A DNA stretch of 64,000 bases from Clostridiaceae bacterium (GCA_012521105.1 JAAYNA010000111.1:1-64000), one strand, 5' to 3'. Numbered from the stretch's first letter, positions 40,146-50,189 are shown. Made by a program: numbers and translations. The notes: generated from the letters alone by a model not told the origin.

Positions 40146-41155
40146 TAAAGGAAGCAATTCAGAAATTATTGAACAGGGAAAATCTGTCTTTCGAAATGAC
40201 TAAGTCGGTAATGGATGAGATTATGAATGGAAAAGCGACAAATGCACAGATAGCATCCTTCATTACCGCCATGAGAATGAAGGGTGAAACCATAGATGAG
40301 ATCACAGCCTGTGCCACGATTATGCGAAAATGCGGCACAAAACTAAAATATGACGGTGATGTTCTGGATATTGTCGGTACCGGTGGTGATCAGTCGTACA
40401 CATTTAATATATCCACAGTTTCATCCTTTGTAATTTCAGCTGCAGGTGTGCCTGTAGCAAAGCACGGCAACAGGAGTGTCTCAAGCAAATGTGGCAGTGC
40501 CGATGTACTGGAAGCTTTAGGCGTGAAAATAGATATTCCACCTTCAAAGAGCGAAAAGATTTTGAAGGAAATAGGAATTTGCTTCATGTTTGCTGCCTAC
40601 TACCATCCCTCAATGAAATATGCCGCACCTGTAAGAAAAGAACTTGGGGTACGCACCATTTTCAATATTTTAGGGCCGCTTTCAAGCCCGGCAAATGCAA
40701 GCTTACAATTACTGGGCGTTTATGATGAGAACCTGGTAGAACCTCTTGCCCGGGTACTTTCAAACCTTGGTGTAAAAAAGGCCATGGTAGTGCATGGACA
40801 TGACGGCCTTGACGAAATATCCCTAACCACTTCCTCCACTGTCTGCGAGGTAAATAACGGGTATTTAAACAGCTTTTTTCTGGATCCCCGCCAGTTTGGC
40901 TTTGAATACTGCAAACCCGAAGATTTAATAGGTGGCGGTCCTGAGGAAAATGCTGAGATTACCAGGAAAATTTTAAGTGGCGAAAAAGGTCCCAAAAGAG
41001 ATATTGTACTTCTGAACTCTGCAGTCTGCCTGTATATGTTTTACAATAATATTACCATGAGAGAGTGTGTGAAAATGGCGCAGGATACAATTGACAGTGG
41101 CAGGGCAATGGAACAGTTAAACAAGTTTATAAAGTTATCCAACGAGGAGTATTAG
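40142..41155 (+). CDS. trpD: Anthranilate phosphoribosyltransferase
   Basis: Transfers phosphoribose from PRPP to anthranilate. GTGGDQ near residue 80, KHGNRSVSSKCGSADVLEALG (about 108-128) and RTIFNILGPL near residue 173 are the PRPP and anthranilate site signatures, and HGHDGLDE near residue 219 is the metal region. 337 residues, unfused to trpG. Overlaps trpG by 4 bases. Confidence 0.97.
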   Translation: MIKEAIQKLLNRENLSFEMTKSVMDEIMNGKATNAQIASFITAMRMKGETIDEITACATIMRKCGTKLKYDGDVLDIVGTGGDQSYTFNISTVSSFVISAAGVPVAKHGNRSVSSKCGSADVLEALGVKIDIPPSKSEKILKEIGICFMFAAYYHPSMKYAAPVRKELGVRTIFNILGPLSSPANASLQLLGVYDENLVEPLARVLSNLGVKKAMVVHGHDGLDEISLTTSSTVCEVNNGYLNSFFLDPRQFGFEYCKPEDLIGGGPEENAEITRKILSGEKGPKRDIVLLNSAVCLYMFYNNITMRECVKMAQDTIDSGRAMEQLNKFIKLSNEEY

Positions 41156-41173
41156 AAGAAGGTCGGTGGAAAT

Positions 41174-41998
41174 ATGATTCTTAAAGCCCTGGTACAATCC
41201 ACCACAATGAGGGTGGAAATGGCTAAAAAGAGAGTTTGTTTCGATGAGTTAAAACTTAAGGTTTTTTATAATGGAAAGGCTAAAAGGTTTCACAGTCGTG
41301 AAGACTTTGCTTTTGAAAAAAGCTTGAGGAGCAAAGGGATATCCTTCATATGTGAAGTAAAGAAAGCCTCACCGTCAAAGGGAATAATAGCTCAGGAATT
41401 CCCGTATCTGAAAATTGCAGATGATTATGAGAAAGCAGGAGCCGGTGCCATTTCGGTGCTGACAGAACCTGAGTACTTTAAAGGAAGCGATATTTATCTG
41501 AAAGAAATCAGTGAAATAGTAAGTATACCTGTGCTTCGTAAAGACTTTATCGTTGATGAGTATCAAATTTATGAATCAAAGCTTTTAGGTGCAGATGCGG
41601 TACTATTAATCTGTGCCCTTCTTGATACGGACGCTTTGAAAAAGTATATTAAAATATGTGATGAGCTTGGGCTTTCAGCTCTTGTAGAAGCCCATACCGA
41701 AAATGAAGTTAAATCAGCAGTTAAAGCAGGAGCAAGGGTAATTGGGGTGAATAACCGCAATTTAAAAACGTTTCAGGTTGATATTCAAAACTGCATAAAT
41801 TTAAGGCAGCTGGTTCCTGAGAGTATCATCTATGTTGCAGAGAGCGGCATTCAAACACCGGAGGACATATCAATGCTTGAAAATGCAGGGGTCGATGCGG
41901 TGTTGATTGGTGAAGCCCTTATGAAAAGTGAGGATAAAAAAGCCATGCTGTTAAGACTAATGGGTGAAAAAAATGAACCACGCCTCGGGGGTGGATAA
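41174..41998 (+). CDS. trpC: Indole-3-glycerol phosphate synthase
   Basis: TIM-barrel enzyme that closes the indole ring. Catalytic residues are visible in EVKKASPSKG (about 60-69, Glu and Lys), VLRKDFI (about 118, Lys), LVEAHT (about 173, Glu), GVNNRNL (about 195, Asn) and AESGI (about 225, Glu and Ser). 274 residues, not fused to trpF. ATG with a GGTGG site; trpF begins 1-2 bases after its stop. Confidence 0.96.
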   Translation: MILKALVQSTTMRVEMAKKRVCFDELKLKVFYNGKAKRFHSREDFAFEKSLRSKGISFICEVKKASPSKGIIAQEFPYLKIADDYEKAGAGAISVLTEPEYFKGSDIYLKEISEIVSIPVLRKDFIVDEYQIYESKLLGADAVLLICALLDTDALKKYIKICDELGLSALVEAHTENEVKSAVKAGARVIGVNNRNLKTFQVDIQNCINLRQLVPESIIYVAESGIQTPEDISMLENAGVDAVLIGEALMKSEDKKAMLLRLMGEKNEPRLGGG

Positions 41999-41999
41999 G

Positions 42000-42617
42000 G
42001 TGGCCAAGATCAAAATATGCGGATTAACAAGGGAACAGGATATAGATACGGTAAATACCGTTCTTCCTGATTATATTGGCTTTGTTTTTGCCAGAAGTAA
42101 AAGACAGATTGATGAGAACAGGGCAAAAGAGCTTAAAAATTGTTTGAACCCTCTCATAAAAGCTGTAGGAGTATTTGTTAACGAAGAAATTGAAAAGATC
42201 ATTAAGTTATGCAGCCTGCAGATGATTGACATGGTGCAGCTGCATGGCGATGAAAATGAGGATTACATAAGACTACTTAAAAAATATGTTACAAATAAAG
42301 TCATCAAGGCAGTAAGGGTTAAAGAGCCGGGAGATATAAAAAAAGCTATGAATTATCCCTGCGATTACCTGCTGTTAGATGCGTATCATGAGAAAGATTA
42401 CGGTGGTACCGGAAAGACCTTTGACTGGTCTATGATTCCAGCCATTAACAAGCCATTTTTTCTTGCAGGGGGTATTAATCCGGGCAATGTGGTGCACGCA
42501 ATAATGCACCACAACCCATACTGTATTGATGTAAGCAGCGGGGTTGAGACCAATGGGTATAAAGATCCGGGGAAAATAATGGAGATTGTGGCTATTACAA
42601 GACAATTAAATAAATAA
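42000..42617 (+). CDS. trpF: Phosphoribosylanthranilate isomerase
   Basis: TIM-barrel Amadori isomerase between TrpD and TrpC. Catalytic Cys in KIKICGLTR (about residue 7) and Asp in LLDAYHEKDYGGTGKTFDW (about residue 126). GTG 42000 gives the family's usual N-terminus and follows a GGGGGTGG site; GTG 41964 and ATG 41973 are longer alternatives that would overlap trpC. About 205 residues. Confidence 0.92.
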   Translation: MAKIKICGLTREQDIDTVNTVLPDYIGFVFARSKRQIDENRAKELKNCLNPLIKAVGVFVNEEIEKIIKLCSLQMIDMVQLHGDENEDYIRLLKKYVTNKVIKAVRVKEPGDIKKAMNYPCDYLLLDAYHEKDYGGTGKTFDWSMIPAINKPFFLAGGINPGNVVHAIMHHNPYCIDVSSGVETNGYKDPGKIMEIVAITRQLNK

Positions 42618-42705
42618 ACAATAGATGAGCGATGGTAAAAAATCCTGTGGTAAGTTTTGCAGGAATTTTAAAGCTTATCAAAAATCAAAAGAGGAGGATA
42701 ATGAA

Positions 42706-43890
42706 TTGGTAAAGGGAAGATTTGGAATTCATGGCGGACAGTATATTCCAGAGACCTTAATGAATGCGGTTATTGAGCTTGAAGAAGCGTATAACAGGTT
42801 AAAGGATGATGCTGAATTCAAAGAAGAGCTCAACAGCTTATTGATGAATTATGCAGGAAGGCCATCACCGCTATATTATGCGAAAAAGATGACTCAAGAC
42901 CTGGGTGGGGCGAAGGTTTACCTCAAAAGAGAGGATCTGAACCATACAGGTTCCCATAAAATTAATAATGTGCTGGGACAGGTGCTCCTTGCAAAATACA
43001 TGGGAAAAACACGGGTGATTGCCGAAACAGGAGCCGGACAGCACGGGGTTGCTACCGCAACTGCCGCTGCGCTTATGGGAATGGAATGCGAAATATTCAT
43101 GGGCAAGGAAGATACAGATCGCCAGGCGCTTAATGTTTTCCGCATGAAACTACTTGGTGCAAAAGTTCATGTGGTGACAAGCGGTACACAAACACTGAAA
43201 GATGCGGTGAATGAAACACTCCGTGAATGGAGCAGGCGTGCCGATGATACCCATTATGTGCTGGGATCTGTAATGGGACCGCATCCGTTTCCAACCATTG
43301 TTCGTGATTTTCAAAAAGTTATAGGCTGTGAAGTCAGAAAGCAGATACTTGAAATGGAGGGCAGGCTACCTGACGCTCTGGTCGCATGCGTTGGAGGAGG
43401 CAGTAATGCAATAGGCCTGTTTTATGACTTTATTGAAGATCGGGATATCCGTCTTATTGGTTGTGAGGCTGCAGGCCATGGAATTGATACAGATAAGAAT
43501 GCCGCAACAATAACCACCGGAACTGTAGGGATTTTTCATGGTATGAAGTCCTACTTCTGTCAGGACGAGTATGGGCAGATAGCACCTGTTTACTCCATTT
43601 CAGCAGGGCTTGATTATCCCGGGGTAGGACCTGAGCATGCTTATCTGCATGACACCGGCAGGGCAGAGTATGTAGCAGTTACAGACAATGAAGCTGTAGA
43701 GGCATTTGAATACCTGTCCCGTATAGAAGGTATAATTCCGGCAATTGAAAGTGCCCACGCTGTTGCTTATGCCAGGAAACTTGCACCAACGATGGGGAAG
43801 GAACAGATTCTTGTAGTTGGGCTTTCGGGCAGAGGGGATAAGGATGTGGCTGCAATTGCACGATACAGGGGGGTAGATATCTATGAATAA
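42706..43890 (+). CDS. trpB: Tryptophan synthase beta chain (TrpB1)
   Basis: Canonical TrpA partner that makes tryptophan from indole and serine. PLP lysine in HTGSHKINN near residue 85, ETGAGQHG near residue 108, the phosphate loop CVGGGSNA near residue 230 and LSGRGDKD near the C-terminus. The frame is open from ATG 42625, but TTG 42706 lies 8 bases after a perfect GAGGAGG site and gives the usual start [15 protein letters not shown] and a 394-residue protein. trpA overlaps the last 8 bases. A second, TrpB2-type gene is at 459. Confidence 0.96.
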   Translation: MVKGRFGIHGGQYIPETLMNAVIELEEAYNRLKDDAEFKEELNSLLMNYAGRPSPLYYAKKMTQDLGGAKVYLKREDLNHTGSHKINNVLGQVLLAKYMGKTRVIAETGAGQHGVATATAAALMGMECEIFMGKEDTDRQALNVFRMKLLGAKVHVVTSGTQTLKDAVNETLREWSRRADDTHYVLGSVMGPHPFPTIVRDFQKVIGCEVRKQILEMEGRLPDALVACVGGGSNAIGLFYDFIEDRDIRLIGCEAAGHGIDTDKNAATITTGTVGIFHGMKSYFCQDEYGQIAPVYSISAGLDYPGVGPEHAYLHDTGRAEYVAVTDNEAVEAFEYLSRIEGIIPAIESAHAVAYARKLAPTMGKEQILVVGLSGRGDKDVAAIARYRGVDIYE

Positions 43891-44659
43891 TATAAATAAC
43901 GCATTTACAAATGGAAAGGCTTTTATTCCGTTTATAACCGCGGGCGATCCTTCGATTGAAATCACCGAACAGTTGGTGCTGCAAATGGCCGAGGCAGGAG
44001 CCGACCTAATTGAACTGGGAATTCCATTTTCCGATCCTGTTGCCGAAGGCGAGGTAATTCAGGGTGCAAACATACGTGCTTTGTCGGGTGGAGTAACTGT
44101 TGATAGAATATTTGAAATGGTAAAGCGTATTCGCTGTAAATGTACGGTTCCTATAGCCTTTATGACATACGTAAATCCGGTATTCTGTTATGGTCCCGAA
44201 AAATTTATCAGAAATTGCAAGGAGGCCGGTGTTGACGGACTTATTATTCCTGATTTACCTTATGAAGAAAAAGGGGAAATAATGCCTTTTTGTACGAAGT
44301 ATGGAATCAATCTGATTTCAATGATCGCACCCACCTCGAAAAACCGGATAAGAATGATAGCAAAAGAGGCTAAAGGGTTCATTTATTGCGTATCGTCGAT
44401 GGGTGTGACTGGTGTAAGAGAGAATATCGGTGATGAAGCCAGGGAAATGGTGGAGCTTGTAAAAACTGTTAATGATATTCCCTGTGCTATTGGTTTTGGT
44501 GTTTCAACTCCTGAGCAGGCTGTAAAAATGACTAAGTTTGCCGACGGTGTAATTGTAGGAAGTGCAATTGTTAAAATTGTAGAGAAATACGGCTCAGAGT
44601 GTGTGCCCTATGTTGTGGAATATGTTCGTACAATGAAAAATGCTATTAAAACAATGTAA
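43883..44659 (+). CDS. trpA: Tryptophan synthase alpha chain
   Basis: Cleaves indole-3-glycerol phosphate and channels indole to TrpB. Catalytic Glu in [11 protein letters not shown] near residue 46. The second acidic residue, normally Asp in ADGP, is Glu here (PVAEGEV near residue 56), a conservative change I believe occurs in other Firmicutes. The phosphate site includes [10 protein letters not shown] and VGSAIV. 258 residues. Last gene of the trp operon; I see no strong terminator in the following 100 bases. Confidence 0.95.
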   Translation: MNNINNAFTNGKAFIPFITAGDPSIEITEQLVLQMAEAGADLIELGIPFSDPVAEGEVIQGANIRALSGGVTVDRIFEMVKRIRCKCTVPIAFMTYVNPVFCYGPEKFIRNCKEAGVDGLIIPDLPYEEKGEIMPFCTKYGINLISMIAPTSKNRIRMIAKEAKGFIYCVSSMGVTGVRENIGDEAREMVELVKTVNDIPCAIGFGVSTPEQAVKMTKFADGVIVGSAIVKIVEKYGSECVPYVVEYVRTMKNAIKTM

Positions 44660-44740
44660 AGTAATAGCGAAAGCGAAGATAGCGCTGATTGTTTTACAGA
44701 TAAAAATATGTTATAATAAATTATTGCCAAAGTTGGTGTA

Positions 44741-44769
44741 TTGACAGTGGTTTTAAAATATGCTAAACT
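44741..44769 (+). promoter_or_regulatory. Promoter of the rpmG-secE-nusG-ribosomal protein operon
   Basis: TTGACA at 44741-44746, 17 bases, TAAACT at 44764-44769; rpmG begins 120 bases later. Confidence 0.7.
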
Positions 44770-44888
44770 AAAACCTGCTTTGCAAATAAGGCTTTTTTTA
44801 TGCATGGAAATTTTATGCATGAGTAATATGCCTTTACACAATTAACTAATAATATACATTTGGACCAGATAAATAAGGGGTGTAGAAA

Positions 44889-45038
44889 ATGAGAGTTAAA
44901 ATTACCTTGGCTTGTACTGAATGTAAACAAAGAAATTATGACAGTATGAAGAATAAGAAAAATGATCCGGATAGACTCGAAATGAATAAATATTGTAAGT
45001 TTTGCCGGAAACATACCTTGCATAAAGAAACTAGATAA
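44889..45038 (+). CDS. rpmG: 50S ribosomal protein L33
   Basis: A short gene of 49 residues read directly from the sequence: begins [17 protein letters not shown] and ends [13 protein letters not shown]. Two CxxC pairs (CTEC near residue 9 and CKFC near residue 36) mark the zinc-binding form of L33. A GGGGT site precedes ATG. Its place before secE-nusG is the common bacterial order. Confidence 0.95.
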   Translation: MRVKITLACTECKQRNYDSMKNKKNDPDRLEMNKYCKFCRKHTLHKETR

Positions 45039-45090
45039 TGGCAGGCACTTATTCTTGCATGCAGTAAATCATAGTTAGGAGATGTTTTTA

Positions 45091-45306
45091 ATGGCTGAAC
45101 AGGTACAGAAAAAGCCTAGTGTCTATAAAAGGTTTGTAAAATTTGTTAAAGAAGTTCGCAGTGAACTGAAAAAGGTTATTTGGCCTACAAGAAGCCAATT
45201 AATTAGCTATACACTTACTGTGATTGTTATATGCCTTTTAGTGGGTGCCGTAATCTGGCTTTTTGACGCCCTTTTTGGTTTTTTATATGCACTTGTGTTT
45301 GCTTAA
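45091..45306 (+). CDS. secE: Preprotein translocase subunit SecE
   Basis: Single-span SecE of 71 residues. A basic amphipathic segment FVKEVRSELKKVIWPTR (about 17-34) is followed by one transmembrane helix (about 39-68). ATG 45091 is 9 bases after AGGAG; the ATG at 45082 abuts the site. Upstream of nusG as in most bacteria. Confidence 0.95.
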   Translation: MAEQVQKKPSVYKRFVKFVKEVRSELKKVIWPTRSQLISYTLTVIVICLLVGAVIWLFDALFGFLYALVFA

Positions 45307-45362
45307 AAACGGGGCAGATGCAGAGTTAAAAAAGGAGGGCAGGAGCTAGTCTCCGTATAGTA

Positions 45363-45884
45363 ATGGCTGAAGAAGCATATTGGTATGTTGTGCATACCTA
45401 TTCGGGTTATGAAAATAAAGTAAAAGCGAATCTGGAGAAAATCATTGAGAATAACCCCCATCTTCAGGATTTTATCCATGATATTGTTGTTCCGATGGAG
45501 GAACAGATAGAAATAAAGGATGGGAAAAAGAAGGCAACGCTAAAGAAGGTTTTTCCAGGATACGTACTTGTTAAGATGATAATCACCGACGAGTCATGGT
45601 ATGTCGTACGTAACATCAGAGGGGTTACCGGTTTTGTTGGTCCAGGTTCAAAACCTGTTCCGTTGTCTGAAGAAGAGATCCGAGCAATGGGAGTGGAACA
45701 GGTTGAAACGGTTGTTGATTATGAAATTGGTGACAGCGTAAGGGTTATAGAAGGACCTTTGGAAAGCTTTATCGGTACTGTTGAAGAGATTAGCATGGAC
45801 AGGAAAAAGGTTCGTGTCCTGGTTTCAATGTTTGGGCGTGAAACTCCGGTAGAGCTTGAATTTACACAAATTCAAAAACTGTAA
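45363..45884 (+). CDS. nusG: Transcription elongation factor NusG
   Basis: Binds RNA polymerase and modulates pausing and termination. NGN domain starts [15 protein letters not shown] and includes [12 protein letters not shown] domain (about 122-173) with [21 protein letters not shown]. 173 residues. GGAGG upstream of ATG. Confidence 0.97.
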   Translation: MAEEAYWYVVHTYSGYENKVKANLEKIIENNPHLQDFIHDIVVPMEEQIEIKDGKKKATLKKVFPGYVLVKMIITDESWYVVRNIRGVTGFVGPGSKPVPLSEEEIRAMGVEQVETVVDYEIGDSVRVIEGPLESFIGTVEEISMDRKKVRVLVSMFGRETPVELEFTQIQKL

Positions 45885-45943
45885 CTGTAACTAATTAATT
45901 TGAAATCTATATTCCACATAATAATGTGGATGTTTAGATATAC

Positions 45944-45967
45944 ACTGCCAAAAAGGCAGTAATTTTT
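45944..45967 (+). terminator. Attenuator-like terminator before rplK
   Basis: ACTGCC (45944-45949), a 5-A loop, GGCAGT (45955-45960), then AATTTTT: a compact intrinsic terminator that ends 17 bases before rplK. A second hairpin (TCCACAT 45913-45919, ATGTGGA 45924-45930) lies just upstream. Since rplK must be expressed, this is likely a partial terminator or regulated attenuator. Confidence 0.6.
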
Positions 45968-45984
45968 CTGGGAGGTGGATTATT

Positions 45985-46410
45985 ATGGCAAAAAAAGTAA
46001 TAGGCTATATAAAGCTCCAAATACCTGCAGGAAAGGCTACACCTGCTCCACCGGTTGGACCAGCTTTAGGACAACATGGTGTTAACATTATGGGTTTCTG
46101 TAAGGAATTCAACGAGAGAACGGCAAAAGATGCCGGGCTGATCATTCCGGTTGTTATTACAGTTTATGCAGACAGATCTTTTACTTTTGTAACAAAAACA
46201 CCGCCTGCTGCTGTTCTTATTAAAAGAGCATGTAAGATTGAAAAAGGCTCTGGTGTTCCGCAGCGCGATAAAGTAGCAAAACTTTCAAAAGAAGATCTGA
46301 AAAAGATTGCTGAAATTAAAATGCCCGATTTAAATGCGGCAAATCTTGAAGCAGCAATGAGAATGGTAGCTGGAACTGCCAGAAGTATGGGCGTTGTTAT
46401 TGAAGACTGA
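45985..46410 (+). CDS. rplK: 50S ribosomal protein L11
   Basis: Part of the GTPase-associated centre. Starts [33 protein letters not shown], the L11 signature; the C-terminal rRNA-binding domain ends with [13 protein letters not shown]. 141 residues. GGGAGGTGG precedes ATG. Substrate of PrmA (29189). Confidence 0.98.
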   Translation: MAKKVIGYIKLQIPAGKATPAPPVGPALGQHGVNIMGFCKEFNERTAKDAGLIIPVVITVYADRSFTFVTKTPPAAVLIKRACKIEKGSGVPQRDKVAKLSKEDLKKIAEIKMPDLNAANLEAAMRMVAGTARSMGVVIED

Positions 46411-46474
46411 TTACTGTCTTACAACGTGGGAGGGAGTAAATCCCGAGTATTATACCACAAAGGAGTGATAGGAT

Positions 46475-47173
46475 ATGAAAAAAAGAGGTAAAAAATATCT
46501 TGAAAGCGCAAAGCTTGTAGATAGAGCGATACTATATGAACCTAAAGAAGCCTTTGAAATTGTACAAAAAGCAGCAAGGGCTAAGTTTGATGAAACAGTG
46601 GAAGTTCATGTTCGTTTAGGTGTTGACTCCCGTCACGCCGATCAACAGGTAAGGGGTGCTGTTGTTCTTCCCCATGGAACTGGTAGAACCGTTAGGGTTT
46701 TAGTCTTTGCAAAGGGTGAAAAAGCAACAGAAGCAGAAAATGCCGGCGCTGATTATGTTGGTGCTGAAGACCTGGTAGAAAAAATACAAAAAGAGAACTG
46801 GTTTGATTTTGATGTTGTTGTTGCAACTCCGGATATGATGGGTGTTGTAGGACGCCTTGGACGTCTTTTGGGACCCAAAGGCTTAATGCCAAACCCAAAA
46901 GCCGGTACTGTTACTATGGACGTAGCAAAGGCTATTGCCGACATCAAAGCCGGTAAAATTGAATACCGCCTTGATAAAACAAACATCGTTCACTGCCCCA
47001 TTGGAAAAGTTTCCTTTGGCACAGAGAAACTGCTTGACAATTTCCGTACTTTAATGGATGCGCTAATTAAGGCGAAACCGGCAGCGGCTAAGGGTCAGTA
47101 TTTGAGAAGCGTTGTTATATCTTCAACAATGGGCCCCGGTATAAAAATCAACCAGCAGAAGGTATTAGACTAA
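46475..47173 (+). CDS. rplA: 50S ribosomal protein L1
   Basis: L1-stalk protein of 232 residues with the [26 protein letters not shown] block near residue 120 and the closing [17 protein letters not shown] precedes ATG. It may also act as a translational repressor of the rplK-rplA unit, as in other bacteria. Confidence 0.98.
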   Translation: MKKRGKKYLESAKLVDRAILYEPKEAFEIVQKAARAKFDETVEVHVRLGVDSRHADQQVRGAVVLPHGTGRTVRVLVFAKGEKATEAENAGADYVGAEDLVEKIQKENWFDFDVVVATPDMMGVVGRLGRLLGPKGLMPNPKAGTVTMDVAKAIADIKAGKIEYRLDKTNIVHCPIGKVSFGTEKLLDNFRTLMDALIKAKPAAAKGQYLRSVVISSTMGPGIKINQQKVLD

Positions 47174-47239
47174 AAAGTTCTTTACAAACTATATTTTATG
47201 TAGTAGAATAACATTTGTTTGTAAAACAGAATACAAACC

Positions 47240-47360
47240 ATAGACAGCAGGAACCTTAATGGTGTAACGTATATCATCCTGCCGAGGTGAAAGTGTAAAA
47301 GGGTTTATGTAATATCACCCTCTGTATGTCTGTGGTTATCCATAATACAGAGGGTTTTTA
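47240..47360 (+). promoter_or_regulatory. Ribosomal L10 leader RNA with terminator
   Basis: The segment AGACAGCAGGAACC...CCTGCCGAGGTGAAAG (47243-47294) fits the L10 leader fold bound by L10(L12)4. An 11-bp terminator stem follows (ACCCTCTGTAT 47317-47327, ATACAGAGGGT 47345-47355) with a T run. Free L10 is expected to favour termination before rplJ. Confidence 0.8.
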
Positions 47361-47416
47361 TATACGCTCTTAACACCTGATTGGCAGGTGCAGTAATTAG
47401 CAAGGAGGTGCAACAG

Positions 47417-47953
47417 GTGGCAAGTGAAAAAATCCTTAACTTAAAAAAGGCTAAAGTGGAAGAACTTTCGCAGAAAATGAAAGAAGCAAAGTCTTTTGTT
47501 TTAGCAGATTACAGAGGATTAACCGTTGAACAGGATACTCAGTTAAGAAGAGAAATGCGTGAAGCTGGTGTTGAGTACACTGTAATAAAGAACTCAATCA
47601 TCAGATTTGCAGCAAAGGAGAATGGCTATGATGGGCTTGACGAATATTTGGTAGGACCTACAGCTATGGCAATTAGTATGGAGGATCCGGTAGCACCATC
47701 AAAGTTATTATCAAAATTTGCCAAGCAATATGACAAGCTTGAAATTAAAGCCGGTGTTGTAGAAGGTAATATTCTTGACATCAATGGCATTAAATCCATT
47801 GCAAGCCTTCCTTCAAGGGAGGAACTGATGGCAAAGGTTGTTGGTGGTTTAGCAGGTCCATTGTATGGAATCGTAAATGTTCTGAATGCAAATATTCGTG
47901 GTTTGGCAGTGGCATTGAATGCTATTGCAGAGAAAAAGCAAGCTGAAGCTTAA
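47417..47953 (+). CDS. rplJ: 50S ribosomal protein L10
   Basis: Anchors L7/L12 dimers to the ribosome. The N-terminal rRNA-binding domain has VLADYRGLTVEQDTQLR and VIKNSI; the C-terminal helix that binds L12 ends in the Ala/Gln-rich tail. The frame is open from 47381, but GTG 47417 lies 8 bases after AAGGAGG and gives the usual start ASEKILNLKK (178 residues). Confidence 0.95.
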   Translation: MASEKILNLKKAKVEELSQKMKEAKSFVLADYRGLTVEQDTQLRREMREAGVEYTVIKNSIIRFAAKENGYDGLDEYLVGPTAMAISMEDPVAPSKLLSKFAKQYDKLEIKAGVVEGNILDINGIKSIASLPSREELMAKVVGGLAGPLYGIVNVLNANIRGLAVALNAIAEKKQAEA

Positions 47954-47981
47954 TTAGAATTATAATTTGGAGGTTATTATA

Positions 47982-48365
47982 ATGAGTGAAAAAATTACAA
48001 ATTTAATTGAAGAAATTAAAGGTTTAACCGTTCTTGAACTTTCTGAATTAGTAAAAGCACTTGAAGAAGAATTTGGAGTTTCTGCTGCAGCTCCTGTAGC
48101 TGTTGCTGCTGCTCCTGCAGCTGGTGGTGCAGATGCTGCTCCTGCAGAAGAGAAGACAGAATTTGATGTTATTCTGAAGGACGTCGGTGCAGAAAAGATT
48201 AAGGTTATTAAGGTTGTACGTGAATTGACAGGCCTTGGCCTTAAAGAAGCAAAAGAACTTGTTGACAAGGCACCTTCCACTGTTAAAGAAGGAGTTTCCA
48301 AGGAAGATGCAGATGCAATGGTTGCTAAATTCAAGGAAGTTGGAGCTACCTGCGAATTGAAGTAA
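47982..48365 (+). CDS. rplL: 50S ribosomal protein L7/L12
   Basis: Stalk protein that recruits translation factors. N-terminal dimerisation segment, Ala/Pro-rich hinge (about 38-55), and C-terminal domain with [21 protein letters not shown]. The frame opens at TTG 47967 inside the ribosome site; ATG 47982 ([11 protein letters not shown]) is preferred. 127 residues. A strong terminator follows and rpoB is not next. Confidence 0.97.
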   Translation: MSEKITNLIEEIKGLTVLELSELVKALEEEFGVSAAAPVAVAAAPAAGGADAAPAEEKTEFDVILKDVGAEKIKVIKVVRELTGLGLKEAKELVDKAPSTVKEGVSKEDADAMVAKFKEVGATCELK

Positions 48366-48382
48366 TTGTCTATAAACTTAAA

Positions 48383-48409
48383 AACCCGCATTTATATGCG
48401 GGTTTTTTT
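48383..48409 (+). terminator. Terminator after rplL
   Basis: AACCCGCAT (48383-48391), loop TTAT, ATGCGGGTT (48396-48404) followed by a run of seven or more T. Textbook intrinsic terminator. Confidence 0.95.
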
Positions 48410-48647
48410 GTGAAATGAGGTATAATTTTAAGAATGCAAGTTTTGATTTTAGAACTTGCATTTATTTATTATAGATGATAAGATATTTTAAACTGTTTTT
48501 CAGAGCGTGAAAGGATGGAAAAAACATATTTGCCGATTATATATCCGGTACTCTGTTTTAAATGGTTTCCTTAAAATATGGTTTTGAAGCCATAAATGAG
48601 CTGTTTTCAGGTACAATATATATAATTATAAGTAGAATGGTGAAAAT

Positions 48648-49955
48648 ATGGTGGATAATTTGAAGATCAATGATGTGGGACATCTGGAAATAGGCGGTTG
48701 CGATTCAGTTGAACTTGTAAAGAAATATGGAACACCGCTGTATGTTATGGATGAAATGGTTATTCGCAATAACTGCAGAATATTCAAAAACGCAATTGAT
48801 AAATATTATGACGGTAATGGTCTGGCATTATATGCAAGTAAAGCATTCTGTACAATTGCCGCGTGCAAAATTGCAGAACAGGAAGGTCTTGGGCTTGATG
48901 TAGTATCGGGCGGTGAATTGTACACCGCAATAAAAGCAGGCTTCCCAATGGAAAAGGTGTATTTTCACGGTAATAATAAAAGCCTTGATGAAATCGAAAT
49001 GGGTATAGACCATGATGTGGGCCGTTTTGTAGTTGACAATGAAACTGAGCTGTACAATATTGAGAGAATTGCAGCCAGTAAGGGTAAAAAAGTGAAAATA
49101 CTGTTTCGGGTAAAGCCTGGTGTAGATGCCCATACACACCGGTTTATTCTGACAGGGCAAATTGATTCAAAATTTGGTGTGGCTCTTGAAAATGGCGAAG
49201 CCCATGCACTCATTGAGAAAGCTTCCAGAATGAAAAATATAGAAGTGGTTGGAGTTCACTGCCACATTGGTTCCCAGATATTTGAACTTGAACCCTTTGA
49301 ACTCGCAGCCGGGATTTTACTGAATTTTATTGCAGAAGTAAGGGATAAGCTTGGTATTCAACTGACCGAACTGAATCTTGGCGGAGGTTTCGGGGTTAAA
49401 TACACCGAAAAGGATGAATCCCTGGAATATGAGCTATTTGTGGAATCGGTTTCAAAAGCGATTAAAAGAATATGTAAAGAAAAGAACTTAAATAATATCT
49501 TTATCCTGATGGAACCTGGGAGGTCCATTGTAGCTCCGGCAGGAATAACGCTGTACCGGGTGGGAAATATTAAGGAAATAAAGGGCGTTAGAAAATATAT
49601 CCTAATTGATGGGGGAATGTGCGATAATCCCCGGTATGCCTTGTATAATGCTGAGTATACGGCATTACTTGCTAATAAACCGAACAGTCCAAAGACCGAA
49701 ATAGTTACTATAGCCGGGAAATGCTGCGAATCGGGCGATCTTATAGCAAAAGATATAAAAATGCCTGAAGCTCAGCCCGGTGACATTTTGGCAGTACTTG
49801 CAACAGGAGCGTATAATTACTCAATGGCTATGAATTATAACAGAATAGGCAAGCCACCCGTTGTTCTGGTGAAAAACGGTAAAGATCGTCTTATTGTAAA
49901 GCGTGAAGATTATGATGATGTAATCCGTAATGATTTAGTTCCTGACGACTTGTAG
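48648..49955 (+). CDS. lysA: Diaminopimelate decarboxylase
   Basis: PLP enzyme for the last step of lysine synthesis. PLP lysine in ALYASKAF near residue 64, HGNNKS near residue 104, GVHCHIGSQ near residue 201, the phosphate loop LGGGFG near residue 244, and the active-site Cys in AGKCCESGD near residue 363. 435 residues. No lysine riboswitch is visible in the 240 bases upstream. Confidence 0.96.
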   Translation: MVDNLKINDVGHLEIGGCDSVELVKKYGTPLYVMDEMVIRNNCRIFKNAIDKYYDGNGLALYASKAFCTIAACKIAEQEGLGLDVVSGGELYTAIKAGFPMEKVYFHGNNKSLDEIEMGIDHDVGRFVVDNETELYNIERIAASKGKKVKILFRVKPGVDAHTHRFILTGQIDSKFGVALENGEAHALIEKASRMKNIEVVGVHCHIGSQIFELEPFELAAGILLNFIAEVRDKLGIQLTELNLGGGFGVKYTEKDESLEYELFVESVSKAIKRICKEKNLNNIFILMEPGRSIVAPAGITLYRVGNIKEIKGVRKYILIDGGMCDNPRYALYNAEYTALLANKPNSPKTEIVTIAGKCCESGDLIAKDIKMPEAQPGDILAVLATGAYNYSMAMNYNRIGKPPVVLVKNGKDRLIVKREDYDDVIRNDLVPDDL

Positions 49956-49996
49956 AAGACTTTTTGCTTGCTATTGTAATATACAATCAGTTCTAA

Positions 49997-50048
49997 TTAA
50001 ACTGCATTCCTGAAGATTTTTGATGAAATGACATGGAATGCAGTTTAA
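49997..50048. repeat. 14-bp perfect inverted repeat between lysA and der
   Basis: TTAAACTGCATTCC (49997-50010) and GGAATGCAGTTTAA (50035-50048) are exact reverse complements with a 24-base loop. No T run follows on either strand. It may end the lysA transcript by a non-canonical hairpin, or be a small repeat element. Confidence 0.6.
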
Positions 50049-50125
50049 CTATTATATAATAAATATTTAGACAGGGATAATTGGGGATGGCGTGGAAAAT
50101 AATGTAAACGAACAGTACTAAAACG

Positions 50126-50154
50126 TTGACAGAGTTCTGCCAAACGTTTATCAT
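50126..50154 (+). promoter_or_regulatory. Promoter of der-plsY
   Basis: TTGACA at 50126-50131, 17 bases, TATCAT at 50149-50154. Expected start near 50161, which favours the downstream TTG start of der. Confidence 0.6.
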
Positions 50155-50189
50155 AGTATGAGGAATTTTTTATGTCGGAGGCTGAGAAT

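Noticed and set aside
44660-44740. Terminator after trpA
   Set aside because: Only short weak dyads such as GCGAAAGC are visible, without a convincing stem and T run.
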